Source: Carnobacterium pleistocenium FTR1
Lineage (GTDB): Bacteria > Bacillota > Bacilli > Lactobacillales > Carnobacteriaceae
DNA length: 64,000 nucleotides
Direction of reading: 5' to 3'
NCBI RefSeq assembly: GCF_000744285.1
Contig: NZ_JQLQ01000002.1
Location: forward strand, 2,548,501 to 2,612,500
This document shows positions 47,108 through 55,993 of this stretch, piece by piece. The position numbers were made by a program, and so were the translations under genes. The number at the start of each line of letters is the position of its first letter. Within the stretch, counting starts at the first letter, position 1. The notes under the pieces were generated by a model. It saw only the letters and a list, made by a program, of their open reading frames with translations, was not told the DNA's origin and searched no databases.

Positions 47108-47899
47108 TTAGTTTAAAATTTGAACGTCAATTGTTTGTCTACCAAAATTTGTAGCTGTTGTTAAATCAGTGATGTGGACGTCGATACGATTGCCATTAAT
47201 AGCACTACCAGTGTCTCCAGCAGTAAAAGTACCGTATCCTGGAACGTAAACAGTTGATCCTAAAGGAATGACACTTGGGTCAACAGCGATAACATTTGGA
47301 TTTTGATTTAAGTTGATTCCAGTTGCAGTAGTATCACTTAATTCTGGTTGGTTCGTTGAGTAAGCTGTTGCTTCAACAGTAACGGTTTGACCAGAACTTT
47401 CAGATGGTGTTTCAGCTTTAGGTGCTTCTGGTGTGGTTGCTGCAGGTTCTTCAACAGCGACAGGTTCTTCAACGACAGGTGCTTCTTCAACGACAGGTTC
47501 TTTAACTTCTACAACTTCTTTAGGTTCACTAACGTTGTAGCTTTTAGTATCTTCAGCTGTTTCAATAGTAACAGTTGAGTGATCAGCAGATAAAGAAATA
47601 GTATTGCCACTATAAATAGCATTGGCATTATTGATATCATTTACATCTACTAAAGAATCAATAGATAAATCAGTTGCTAAGGCTACAGATGATAATGTAT
47701 CGCCCCATTGAATCGTGTATTCTGTGCTGCCGTCTTCAGTACTTTTAAGATCTTGTTTAATTTCATTTGCAGTACGAGCTTCCCAAGTACTTGCAGTATA
47801 TTCAGCAGCTGATGCTTCTGCTGGATTTGAAACAGCTATAACCCCTGTTAAAGCTAAAGTTGCACTTGCTATAAAAAATTTCGATTTAAAGTTTTTCAT
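47108..47899 (-). CDS. Secreted LysM and 3D domain cell wall protein
   Basis: This 263-residue protein has a signal peptide (MKNFKSKFFIASATLALTGV, cleavage near ASA-AE), one LysM peptidoglycan-binding domain (about 70-115, YTIQWGDTLSSVALATDLS), an acidic Pro/Glu/Val repeat linker (VVEEAPVVEEPVAVEEP), and a C-terminal 3D domain (about 175-263) with TAYSTNQPELSDTTATG and AGDTGSAINGNRIDVHI. 3D domains carry catalytic Asp residues of MltA-like lytic transglycosylases, so it probably trims peptidoglycan outside the cell. The ATG at 47899 has AAGGAG nine or more bases upstream. A long 5' region with hairpins precedes it. Regulation by WalRK is plausible for this class but no clear box was found. 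Confidence 0.92.
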   Translation of the reverse strand: MKNFKSKFFIASATLALTGVIAVSNPAEASAAEYTASTWEARTANEIKQDLKSTEDGSTEYTIQWGDTLSSVALATDLSIDSLVDVNDINNANAIYSGNTISLSADHSTVTIETAEDTKSYNVSEPKEVVEVKEPVVEEAPVVEEPVAVEEPAATTPEAPKAETPSESSGQTVTVEATAYSTNQPELSDTTATGINLNQNPNVIAVDPSVIPLGSTVYVPGYGTFTAGDTGSAINGNRIDVHITDLTTATNFGRQTIDVQILN

Positions 47900-48100
47900 T
47901 TTTTTTTGTTCTCCTTTTGTTTTGTATTTTGCCAAGAATAGTGTTTCGCCTACAAATTACTTAAGGTAAGAGAAGTTGACTGTGGATTCTGAGCGACATT
48001 GTTTATTTTGAGCTATAAGCTCTATACAAATGAAGGTATTTCTCCTTCAACAAATGCTATCCTACCACGGTAAAAAAAAAAGAAAAGTCCTTTTAGCCAT
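47900..48100 (-). promoter_or_regulatory. Structured 5' leader of the LysM-3D gene
   Basis: On the minus strand this region folds into TGAAGG/CCTTCA (48031-48049) and GAGCT/AGCTC (48010-48022) hairpins, then holds GAATCCACAGTCAACTTC (47972-47989) and a TTACCTTAAGTAA hairpin. Its last third, GAATCCACAGTCAAC, faintly recalls part of the ydaO/c-di-AMP riboswitch, a class that often controls cell wall hydrolases, but the rest does not match. The 48100-48307 part is AT-rich with no recognised feature. Confidence 0.35.
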
Positions 48101-48307
48101 TCGTCATGAGTTCTTATTGATTCTGTATTAATTGAAGAGTTTCTTTACTAAAAGAATACAAAAAGCAAGTTTTGTCGTAAAATATGACTTAATTTGTAAT
48201 TTATATTGAATGGATCTTATCTCGGAAAGCAAAAAAAAATCTGTAGGTTCTATTTTTAAAATGGTAAAATGCTTGAAACAGCGGTTTTAAGGCGATTGGA
48301 GGGTCGT

Positions 48308-48907
48308 ATGACAAAAGAGAGTTACGATAAAATCAATGCCATTAAATGGATTGGAATTATTACAATGACAATTGACCATGTGGGTTATTACTTGTTTCCT
48401 CAAATGATTTGGTTGCGTATTATAGGAAGAATTGCATTTCCTTGCTTCCTTTACACGACTATTCAAGGTGTTGAACATACAAGGAATTTCAAAAAATACC
48501 TTTCTCAATTGATAGTAACGGGAATTTTAACCATTCCTATCACCCAATATTCTGGAACAACATTTAATATCTTGTTTACGCTGGCCTTGTTGGCTATTTC
48601 TGTGAAAGATAAACGTTTTTTTGTACTATCGCTAGTGCTAAGCTACTTTTGTGAGTATGGGATATATGGTTTTTTACTAGGATGGGCTATTTATTATATG
48701 GTCTCTTTTCATCAAGGATTTGGCGTCTTTCTCTTTTTGGGAGTGCAGTTTCTCGCAGGATCGATAATACAAATTTTTGCTGTTTTAGCTATTTTCCTAC
48801 TACTAAATAGCACCTATAGTCACACAAAAAAAATACCCAAAATTTTTGGCTATCTCTATTATCCACTGCATCAAGTCCTTTTATTGGCTATTCGATTTAA
48901 TTTATAA
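48308..48907 (+). CDS. TraX family membrane protein
   Basis: This 199-residue protein has six to seven membrane helices and the TraX family pattern INAIKWIGIITMTIDHVGYY followed by LRIIGRIAFPCFLYTTIQG. TraX was first known as the pilin N-acetylase of plasmid F, but chromosomal homologues in Firmicutes are of unknown function and probably acyltransferase-like. The ATG at 48308 follows GGAGG by five bases; an upstream start would add 13 residues without a site. It is followed 16 bases later by the ASCH gene. Confidence 0.88.
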   Translation: MTKESYDKINAIKWIGIITMTIDHVGYYLFPQMIWLRIIGRIAFPCFLYTTIQGVEHTRNFKKYLSQLIVTGILTIPITQYSGTTFNILFTLALLAISVKDKRFFVLSLVLSYFCEYGIYGFLLGWAIYYMVSFHQGFGVFLFLGVQFLAGSIIQIFAVLAIFLLLNSTYSHTKKIPKIFGYLYYPLHQVLLLAIRFNL

Positions 48908-48922
48908 CTAAGGAGTGAAATC

Positions 48923-49363
48923 ATGAAAGAACAAGAAATGTGGCAAAAATTTTGTTTAACCTTCCCGGAGTATCAGGATAAGACTTACCAGGCTTGGAGT
49001 TATGGAGTCGAACCAGATGAATTAGCGCGATTAACTTTTGAAAAGGTAAAGACAACTACAGCTTCAGCCTTTGAAGAGTATGCTTTAGAAAATGAAGCTT
49101 TACCTAAAGAAGGTGAGTTAAACATTATACTAGATGCTAATGAAGAAGCAGTATGCGTCACAAAAACAATTAGAGTATCTGTGGTTTCTTTTTTGGAAGT
49201 TTCCGAGGAACATGCCTATAAAGAAGGAGAAGGAGATCGTTCGTTGCATTACTGGAGAGAAGTCCACAATGCTTTTTTCAAAGATTCTTATACAAGAAAA
49301 GGTTTAACTTTTCATGATAATATTCCGGTAGTCTGTGAAGAATTCGAAGTCATTTATAAATGA
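48923..49363 (+). CDS. ASCH domain-containing protein
   Basis: This 146-residue cytoplasmic protein shows the ASCH fold pattern, including YQAWSYGVEPDELARL, VTKTIRVSVVSFLEVSEEHA and the C-terminal DNIPVVCEEFEVIYK. ASCH domains are PUA-related and probably bind RNA or nucleotides; some hydrolyse N4-acetylcytidine. AGGAGTG lies eight bases before the ATG. It may be cotranscribed with TraX. Confidence 0.85.
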   Translation: MKEQEMWQKFCLTFPEYQDKTYQAWSYGVEPDELARLTFEKVKTTTASAFEEYALENEALPKEGELNIILDANEEAVCVTKTIRVSVVSFLEVSEEHAYKEGEGDRSLHYWREVHNAFFKDSYTRKGLTFHDNIPVVCEEFEVIYK

Positions 49364-49439
49364 ATTTGACTTTGAAATTAGTGGTATACTTAAAAGCGGA
49401 ATAGTTATTAATAGGAACAAGTTGAAAGGGTGCATAGTT

Positions 49440-50210
49440 ATGATTATTAGAGAACGTGAAGCTGATTTTGTAATGATTGAACAAAAGAACCATGCTCAAT
49501 TTGCTGGAGACGTGATGGCTCAATGGAAAACAACTTTATTCCAAGGAGAACAGTTAAGAAAGTCGGTCGACTATGCTATTCTTATGCATGATTATGGCTG
49601 GGAAAATCTTGATAAAAGTCCTTTTTTGAATGATAAAAAACAAGCTCCCTATTCGCTTTTTGATTTTCCAAAAGCGCCAAAAATTATATTTTATACACAT
49701 GGTATTGATGAAGTTGAGAAAGTTGATGCTTATGCAGCATTGCTTTGCAGCAGACATTACATTCAGTTCTTTTTTAAAGATACATCAAAAGAATCAAAAG
49801 CTTTTCTTAAACAAGAAGAAGAAAGAAAAAAACGGATTATTTCTGCTTTGGATGAATTCGATGAAAAGTTATTTGATTTTCACTATGCTTTGTTGGCGCT
49901 TGGAGATACCTTATCTGTATTCGCCTGTGTGAACGAACCAGGAGCTACCAAAGAAACCCTTCATCCGTTCTTTAAAAAAGGACTTTCTTTATCTTCTGAA
50001 CTTGGATTGAAAGAACTAACAATGATGGCAAGCTGGAGTGATGAGCACACAATCGTATTAGATGTCTTCCCTTTTGAAAAAACAGTTAATAGTAAAGTAA
50101 TCCAAAAAGTCGTTCCGAAAGCAGCTATCCAAGAAAAAGGTCTATTAGATAGTTACAAAGAAACTGAATACGAGGAAGTAAGCATCAGCGTTAAATCGAA
50201 AGAAAGTTAA
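49440..50210 (+). CDS. DUF3891 family protein
   Basis: This 256-residue protein begins MIIREREADFVMIEQKNHAQ, typical of DUF3891, with HDYGWENLDKSP and a His-rich core (YTHGIDEVEKVDAYAALLCSRHY) that recalls HD-type metal phosphohydrolases. The function is unknown. The start at 49440 has AAAGGGTG seven bases upstream; the frame is open further back into the ASCH gene but those codons do not resemble the family. Confidence 0.85.
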   Translation: MIIREREADFVMIEQKNHAQFAGDVMAQWKTTLFQGEQLRKSVDYAILMHDYGWENLDKSPFLNDKKQAPYSLFDFPKAPKIIFYTHGIDEVEKVDAYAALLCSRHYIQFFFKDTSKESKAFLKQEEERKKRIISALDEFDEKLFDFHYALLALGDTLSVFACVNEPGATKETLHPFFKKGLSLSSELGLKELTMMASWSDEHTIVLDVFPFEKTVNSKVIQKVVPKAAIQEKGLLDSYKETEYEEVSISVKSKES

Positions 50211-50256
50211 GTTGAAACAGCTGAAAGTTTTTATTAAATAAAATCAGCTGAAGTTG

Positions 50257-50285
50257 TTGACAAATAGTTAGAGAACTTGTATAGT
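50257..50285 (+). promoter_or_regulatory. Promoter ahead of mnmE
   Basis: TTGACA and TATAGT are separated by exactly 17 bases. It is followed by about 120 bases ending in a terminator-like hairpin before mnmE. Confidence 0.85.
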
Positions 50286-50357
50286 CTTAACGGAACAACA
50301 AAAAGACTAATAAAACCACTAAAAATAAAATAATCTTATCTGAATGATAAAGTAGTC

Positions 50358-50412
50358 AAAGTGCTTTCCATTCCTTTTGTAGCTAACAAAGGGGTGGAGT
50401 GGGCACTTTTTT
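50358..50412 (+). terminator. Terminator or attenuator in the mnmE leader
   Basis: AGTGC, TCCA and TCCTTTTGT pair with ACAAAGGGG, TGGA and GGCACT in one long stem with small bulges, followed by T6. It sits between a near-consensus promoter (50257) and the mnmE start (50444). Either it ends a small RNA of about 120 nt or it attenuates mnmE. Confidence 0.7.
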
Positions 50413-50443
50413 CGTGCAAAAAAATAGTAAGGAGTGAGTGAGC

Positions 50444-51832
50444 TTGTCATTAGAATTTGAAACAATTGCAGCTATTTCGACGCCTCCTGGTGAAGGGGCA
50501 ATAGGAATTGTTAGGTTAAGCGGGGAACAAGCGATTGAAATTGCAGATCGCGTGTATAAATCTGGTTCAAAAGCACTAGCTGAACAAAAGAGTCATACTA
50601 TTCACTATGGTCATATTGAAAATCCTAAAACAAATGAAGTAATTGATGAAGTCATGATATCCGTTATGCGTGAACCCAAAACGTTTACTAGAGAAGATGT
50701 TGTTGAAATCAATTGTCATGGCGGCATTACTTCAGTCAATCAAGTCTTGCAATGTGTTTTACAAAATGGAGCTCGCTTAGCTGAACCCGGTGAATTTACC
50801 AAACGGGCCTTTTTGAATGGACGAATTGATTTGTCTCAAGCAGAAGCCGTAATGGATCTGATACGTGCTAAAACGGATAGAGCTATGCATGTTGCATTAA
50901 AGCAATTGGATGGAAATTTGTCTCATTTAATTCGTAATTTACGGATGGATATACTGGATACATTAGCTTTAGTAGAAGTAAACATTGATTATCCTGAATA
51001 CGATGATGTTGAAGAAATGACTTCAAAATTGTTAATTGAAAAAGCTAAACTAGTTAAAGCTTCCCTTCAACAATTGCTTGCAACGGCAAGCCAAGGGAAA
51101 ATTTTAAGAGAAGGTTTAGCGACAGCAATCATTGGTCGGCCAAATGTTGGGAAATCGAGCTTGTTGAATTATCTGTTAGACGAAGAAAAAGCTATCGTTA
51201 CAGATATCGCTGGGACTACGCGAGATGTTATTGAAGAGTACATCAGCGTTCGTGGAGTACCGTTGAAACTGATCGATACAGCCGGTATTCGCGAAACAGA
51301 AGATATTATTGAGCGTATTGGTGTAGAAAGAAGCCGCCAAGCCTTAAGTGATGCTGACTTAGTGTTGTTAGTATTTAATCAAAGCGAAACCTTGACACTA
51401 GAAGATGTTGCTTTAATTGAAGCAACAAAGCAACAACGTCGCATTGTGATTTTAAATAAAATGGATTTGCCAAATAAATTAGATTTAATTGAACTAGAAA
51501 CATTAGTAGACCCAGAAAGTATCGTGAAGACATCTATTTTGTCTAAATCTGGTATAGATATTTTAGAAAAGAAAATAGCAGATCTTTTTTTCACTGGTCA
51601 AACAGGCGAACGAGATGCAACTTATGTATCTAATGTACGTCATATCGCGTTGTTAAATGATGCAGAAGCTGCATTAGACGAAGTTATCAGCGGAGTAGAA
51701 GTTGGTATGCCAGTTGATCTTGTTCAAATCGATATGACCCGTTGTTGGGATCTATTAGGCGAAATAACTGGAGACAGCGTCCAAGACGAACTACTGACCC
51801 AACTATTCAGCCAATTCTGCCTAGGAAAATAG
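50444..51832 (+). CDS. mnmE: tRNA uridine-5-carboxymethylaminomethyl modification GTPase MnmE
   Basis: MnmE and MnmG together modify U34 of tRNAs reading split codon boxes. The 462-residue protein has the N-terminal folate-binding domain ([21 protein letters not shown]), a helical domain split around the G domain, GTPase motifs [22 protein letters not shown] and NKMD, and the C-terminal FCLGK Cys motif. A TTG at 50444 is nine bases after GGAG and preferred over a GTG at 50438. mnmG follows after a 333-bp structured repeat region. Confidence 0.95.
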   Translation: MSLEFETIAAISTPPGEGAIGIVRLSGEQAIEIADRVYKSGSKALAEQKSHTIHYGHIENPKTNEVIDEVMISVMREPKTFTREDVVEINCHGGITSVNQVLQCVLQNGARLAEPGEFTKRAFLNGRIDLSQAEAVMDLIRAKTDRAMHVALKQLDGNLSHLIRNLRMDILDTLALVEVNIDYPEYDDVEEMTSKLLIEKAKLVKASLQQLLATASQGKILREGLATAIIGRPNVGKSSLLNYLLDEEKAIVTDIAGTTRDVIEEYISVRGVPLKLIDTAGIRETEDIIERIGVERSRQALSDADLVLLVFNQSETLTLEDVALIEATKQQRRIVILNKMDLPNKLDLIELETLVDPESIVKTSILSKSGIDILEKKIADLFFTGQTGERDATYVSNVRHIALLNDAEAALDEVISGVEVGMPVDLVQIDMTRCWDLLGEITGDSVQDELLTQLFSQFCLGK

Positions 51833-51844
51833 GAAGGATGTGTA

Positions 51845-52085
51845 GCATACCGCTTAGACTTGACAGAAAAACAAGGAATTCTGTAAGGGATGTTTCATCC
51901 CTGTAAGAATTACGTTTTTTCCGAAAGTCTGGTATGCGAAACTCAACTACAGGATGTTGAAATTCCCATCTAGACACACAGCAATTTTCAAGAATTGAAA
52001 GCAAGAGCATCCCGCGCATTGCGTCAAATTTTGAAAATAGCCCAGTGTCTGGGAAGTGAAACTCAACTAAGGGATGCGAAGTTCG
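51845..52085. repeat. Tandem structured repeat between mnmE and mnmG
   Basis: Two hairpin units lie in tandem. Unit 1 (51845-51937) pairs GCATACC and AGACTT with AAGTCT and GGTATGC, and inside it AATTCT..GGGATG pairs with CATCCC..AGAATT. Unit 2 (51972-52050) pairs AGACAC and ATTTTCAA with TTGAAAAT and GTGTCT. Each unit is followed by a 30-base direct repeat, GAAACTCAACTACAGGATG at 51938 and GAAACTCAACTAAGGGATG at 52058. There is no coding region. The rest of the gap up to mnmG shows nothing else. Confidence 0.7.
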
Positions 52086-52165
52086 ACGTTTAGGTTCAAC
52101 TATTAGTATATGAGAAAATTAGAAGTTTAAAAAAACTGAAATGCTGGAAAGAAGGGATTGTTTAA

Positions 52166-54061
52166 ATGAATCATTATGAAGCTGGAGATTTTGATGTAAT
52201 CGTTGTTGGTGCAGGACATGCTGGATCAGAAGCTGCATTAGCAGCAGCAAGAATGGGAAGCCAAACACTTTTAATCACCATTAATTTAGATATGGTTGCT
52301 TTCATGCCGTGTAATCCGTCAATTGGGGGACCAGCTAAAGGGGTCGTAGTCCGAGAAATTGATGCTCTTGGTGGTGAAATGGGTCGCAATATTGATAAAA
52401 CATATATACAAATGAGAATGTTGAATACTGGTAAAGGCCCGGCAGTTAGAGCTTTACGTGCGCAAGCAGATAAGTTTATGTATGCAAATGAAATGAAAAG
52501 AACAATTGAAGAAACCAAAAATCTTGTTTTAAGACAAGGTATTGCTGAAGAATTAATTATCGAAGATGGTATATGCAAAGGGATTATTACAAATACGGGT
52601 GCTATATACCGTTCTAAAGCAGTTGTTTTAACAGCGGGAACGTCTTCTCGTGGTCAAATCATTATTGGAGAATTAAAATATTCTTCAGGTCCAAACAATT
52701 CACAACCGTCTATTAAATTATCAGAAAGTTTACTAGAAAACGGATTTGAATTGAAACGTTTTAAAACAGGAACGCCCCCTAGAGTTAAATCATCAACCAT
52801 TGATTATAGATTGACAGAAGAACAACCGGGGGATGAAAAAGCGAATCATTTTAGTTACGAAACACCAAATAGTGCTTATCTAAAAGATCAATTATCTTGT
52901 TGGTTAACGTATACGAATGAAGATACTCATCAAAAAATTCAAGATAACTTACACCGTGCACCAATGTTTACGGGAATCGTTGAAGGAGTTGGTGCGCGTT
53001 ATTGCCCATCAATTGAAGATAAAGTTGTTCGTTTTAGCGATAAACCTAGACATCAATTATTTTTGGAACCAGAAGGACGCAACACTGAAGAAGTATACGT
53101 CCAAGGCTTATCAACATCGCTTCCAGAAGATGTTCAACAAGATATTATACACTCAATCGAAGGGTTAGAAAAAGCAGAAATGATGCGTACCGGTTATGCA
53201 ATTGAGTACGATGTGGTCACACCGCATCAATTGCGCCCTTCTTTAGAGACAAAAGTAGTTGAAAATCTATTCACTGCTGGTCAAATGAACGGAACTTCCG
53301 GTTATGAAGAAGCAGCAGGACAAGGGATTATGGCTGGTATCAATGCAGCGCTTAAAGTCCAAGGAAGAGAACCCTTTATTATGAAACGCAGTGAAGGTTA
53401 TATCGGAGTTATGATTGATGATTTAGTGACTAAAGGGACTAATGAACCTTACCGTTTATTGACATCTCGTGCAGAATACCGCTTATTATTACGTCATGAT
53501 AATGCCGATTTTAGACTGACTAAAATAGGCCATCAAATAGGATTGATTTCAAATGAGCGCCATGAGGCATTTTTAATCAAAAAAGCTCAAGTTGAAAAAG
53601 AATTAGAACGCTTAGGTTCTATCCGTTTGAAGCCTACCGTAGAAATTCAAGCTTATTTAGCTGAAAAAAATCAATCACCATTAAAAGATGGTATTTTGGC
53701 TAAAGACTTCTTACGCCGACCAGAAGTTTCTTATCAAGAACTTTCAGCTTTTGTCCCACGTGATTATGAACTTCCAGCAACTGTCGAAGAACAGGTGGAA
53801 ATTCAAGTGAAATACGAAGGATACATCGCTAAAGCTTCTCAAAAAGTTGATAAGTTAAAACGCATGGAAAACAAACGTATACCGGAAAATATCGATTATG
53901 CTTCTATTAATGGAATCGCTACTGAGGCTAAAGAAAAGTTGATTAAAATTCAACCTGAAACAATTGCCCAAGCTAGCCGTATTAGTGGTGTGAACCCAGC
54001 AGATATTTCAATTTTGATGGTTTATGTAGAACAAGGAAAGATTGCAAAAGTACACGTATAA
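52166..54061 (+). CDS. mnmG: tRNA uridine-5-carboxymethylaminomethyl modification enzyme MnmG (GidA)
   Basis: MnmG is the FAD- and NADH-dependent partner of MnmE. The 631-residue protein has the FAD motif [21 protein letters not shown], the conserved [11 protein letters not shown] and [14 protein letters not shown]-like region, [18 protein letters not shown] and the helical C-terminal domain ending [25 protein letters not shown] precedes the ATG. A bidirectional terminator follows. Confidence 0.97.
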   Translation: MNHYEAGDFDVIVVGAGHAGSEAALAAARMGSQTLLITINLDMVAFMPCNPSIGGPAKGVVVREIDALGGEMGRNIDKTYIQMRMLNTGKGPAVRALRAQADKFMYANEMKRTIEETKNLVLRQGIAEELIIEDGICKGIITNTGAIYRSKAVVLTAGTSSRGQIIIGELKYSSGPNNSQPSIKLSESLLENGFELKRFKTGTPPRVKSSTIDYRLTEEQPGDEKANHFSYETPNSAYLKDQLSCWLTYTNEDTHQKIQDNLHRAPMFTGIVEGVGARYCPSIEDKVVRFSDKPRHQLFLEPEGRNTEEVYVQGLSTSLPEDVQQDIIHSIEGLEKAEMMRTGYAIEYDVVTPHQLRPSLETKVVENLFTAGQMNGTSGYEEAAGQGIMAGINAALKVQGREPFIMKRSEGYIGVMIDDLVTKGTNEPYRLLTSRAEYRLLLRHDNADFRLTKIGHQIGLISNERHEAFLIKKAQVEKELERLGSIRLKPTVEIQAYLAEKNQSPLKDGILAKDFLRRPEVSYQELSAFVPRDYELPATVEEQVEIQVKYEGYIAKASQKVDKLKRMENKRIPENIDYASINGIATEAKEKLIKIQPETIAQASRISGVNPADISILMVYVEQGKIAKVHV

Positions 54062-54074
54062 GAATAATAGTCAT

Positions 54075-54120
54075 AAAAAGACCGTACACTTAAGCTGTTG
54101 CTTAGGTTTACGGTCTTTTT
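54075..54120. terminator. Bidirectional terminator between mnmG and clc
   Basis: AAAAAGACCGTA pairs with TACGGTCTTTTT across a 22-base loop with its own weak pairing, placed between two convergent genes. Confidence 0.88.
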
Positions 54121-54130
54121 GCATACGTTA

Positions 54131-55666
54131 TTAAATTTGGTGTTTGTTTAATAGGTTTCGAACGGCATTAGCTTTCCTTAAATCACAAGTAATGATCAAA
54201 TGATCTCCAACATGAATAAAAGTCTGTCCATGAGGAACGATATGTTCATTTCCTCTACGCATGGAAGATATGATGACTTCTTCAGGCCAATCTATTTCAT
54301 TTATCGACTTTCCAGATAACAGACTATTTGGTTCAATAGCATGCACAAAGGAATGCGGCTTGCTAATAATGACATTGTTATCAGCAGGAAGCAGCCTTTC
54401 CAATAAACTTTCATAGATTGGTTTAACATCTAAAAAGTCTGCTGTTATATAGGCTGTCAAAGAAACAACGGCTAAGGGCATTAATTGATTCAACCCGCCA
54501 ACCATCTCTGTCACTAATAAAATAGCGGTCAAGGGTGCTTTTCCGATGGCAGTAAAGTAACCAGCCATAGCAAAGAGAATAAAATGGGGCAAATATTGAG
54601 CATCCATTTGGAAATAGTTGATCATGAACTGGGCAAATAAAGCACCAAGTATGGCACCTAAAGATAGAATAGGTAAGAAAATACCTCCTGGAACACTGGC
54701 ACCATAAGATACCATAGAGAAAATAAAGCGGAAAATAAATAATCCAACTAAAACAGCTAGCGATAAATTCCATTCAGTAAACCGCACGACGATCCCACTT
54801 CCACCACCAATTATTTCCGGTAGATAATAGCCAATTGGAATCACTAATAGAAGCGGAATAACTGAATTAAAGTGTACCGGAATAAAAGAAAACAATTGAT
54901 AAAATTTCGGAAGGACATCCAATAAAACTTTATTGTAAAGCCAGCCCCCTATCCCTAAAAAAATCCCTAATAATGGCAAGTAGATATAATGCTGAATGGG
55001 AAGAGACGTCACGGCTCCGATATCCAATACCGGAGTCAAACCAAAAATGGTCAAAGAAACGAAATTGGCAGTAATAGCAGAAGCAAATGTCGTGATAGCA
55101 ACTAAAGGAGAGAAATTGTGGTGGACTTCTTCTAAAACAAACAATAACCCTGCTATAGGCGCATTAAAAGCAGCTGCTAAACCTGCACCTGCTCCACTAG
55201 ATAATAAAACATTTTCTTCTATTTCATCGCCTTTTGTTAGTTTGCTGACACCTGCTCCGATTGAAGCTCCTAATTGAATAGAAGGACCTTCTCGGCCAAG
55301 GAAAAGTCCAAATCCAATAGCTAACAATCCACTAATGAATTTTTTCCATAGAATAGACCACCAAGAAGTATAAATAACCCCTTGAACTTGACCTTCTACT
55401 TGAGGAATACCACTTCCTTTAATATTCGGTTCGCTTTTGATAAATAACCCAATAATAATAGCAACACCAATAGACACAAATACCCATGGAATCAACCACA
55501 ATGGTTCTGAGTGGAAGAATTTGTACAGGTGAACAATATTTTCTAGAATAATTTCTACACCTAAACGAAATAAGCTGACAATTACCCCAGCTAACGCCCC
55601 TACTAATACTCCTTTAGTGATGTACCGGATTTGTCGATCATTAAGTTTAGTTAATAATTTGTTCAT
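54131..55666 (-). CDS. ClC family H+/Cl- exchange transporter with RCK C-terminal domain
   Basis: This 511-residue membrane protein has the ClC selectivity motifs GSGIPQVE, GREGPSIQLG and GGIFLPILSLG, with the conserved Tyr region in the last helices, followed by a cytoplasmic TrkA-C/RCK-C domain (about 435-511). The gating and proton Glu are both present (GREGP and the EEVHHNF region). Prokaryotic members exchange chloride, and sometimes fluoride, for protons; acid resistance is a common role. AAGGAAG precedes the ATG at 55666. It lies convergent to mnmG and divergent from the tRNA. Confidence 0.93.
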   Translation of the reverse strand: MNKLLTKLNDRQIRYITKGVLVGALAGVIVSLFRLGVEIILENIVHLYKFFHSEPLWLIPWVFVSIGVAIIIGLFIKSEPNIKGSGIPQVEGQVQGVIYTSWWSILWKKFISGLLAIGFGLFLGREGPSIQLGASIGAGVSKLTKGDEIEENVLLSSGAGAGLAAAFNAPIAGLLFVLEEVHHNFSPLVAITTFASAITANFVSLTIFGLTPVLDIGAVTSLPIQHYIYLPLLGIFLGIGGWLYNKVLLDVLPKFYQLFSFIPVHFNSVIPLLLVIPIGYYLPEIIGGGSGIVVRFTEWNLSLAVLVGLFIFRFIFSMVSYGASVPGGIFLPILSLGAILGALFAQFMINYFQMDAQYLPHFILFAMAGYFTAIGKAPLTAILLVTEMVGGLNQLMPLAVVSLTAYITADFLDVKPIYESLLERLLPADNNVIISKPHSFVHAIEPNSLLSGKSINEIDWPEEVIISSMRRGNEHIVPHGQTFIHVGDHLIITCDLRKANAVRNLLNKHQI

Positions 55667-55826
55667 ACTGTAATCTTCCTTTTTTTAAAACATATTTTCA
55701 GCGTCTATCTTCTATACTACTCTTTTTAACGGTACGGATACAGGACAATTTTTAAAACAACAGAAAACACTTTACTTTAATAGCAGAAGTAGATTATACT
55801 AAATAGCAGTTGCACTGATATAAATA

Positions 55827-55899
55827 GGTTTCTTAGCTCAGTTGGGAGAGCACTACCTCGACAAGGTAGGGGTCGCTGGTTCGAGCCCAGTAGAGACCA
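55827..55899 (+). tRNA. tRNA-Val (anticodon GAC) with unusual C33
   Basis: The 73-nt sequence folds as a cloverleaf: acceptor GGTTTCT/AGAGACC, D-arm GCTC/GAGC, anticodon stem CTACC/GGTAG, T-stem GCTGG/CCAGT with TTCGAGC loop. The anticodon loop is TCGACAA, giving anticodon GAC (Val), but base 33 is C instead of the near-universal T. CCA is not encoded. It has a possible TATACT -10 box and a terminator, so it looks transcribed. It may be a functional variant, a decayed tRNA or hold a sequencing error. Confidence 0.85.
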
Positions 55900-55901
55900 T
55901 C

Positions 55902-55944
55902 AAAAAAAGAGACATAAATCCGTTAAGGATCTATGTCTCTTTTT
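55902..55944 (+). terminator. Terminator after tRNA-Val
   Basis: AAAAAGAGACATA pairs with TATGTCTCTTTTT around a 15-base loop, three bases past the tRNA end. Confidence 0.9.
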
Positions 55945-55993
55945 CGTTTGCATAAGAATTCAAATGATTTAAGGGCTAATAGTAACCATCAGA

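Noticed and set aside
47972-47989. Definite ydaO/yuaA c-di-AMP riboswitch in the LysM-3D leader
   Set aside because: Only one short segment resembles the class; the GGTGAA-type segments and closing stem are not visible, so it was kept only as a weak hypothesis.
35306-50440. Prophage or integrative element between jag and mnmE
   Set aside because: All genes are metabolic, transport or hypothetical; no integrase, attachment repeat, relaxase or phage gene is present, and TraX here is a chromosomal homologue.
51838-52085. CRISPR-like array between mnmE and mnmG
   Set aside because: Only two repeat units occur, the repeats are imperfect and the spacers are themselves hairpins; no cas genes are near.
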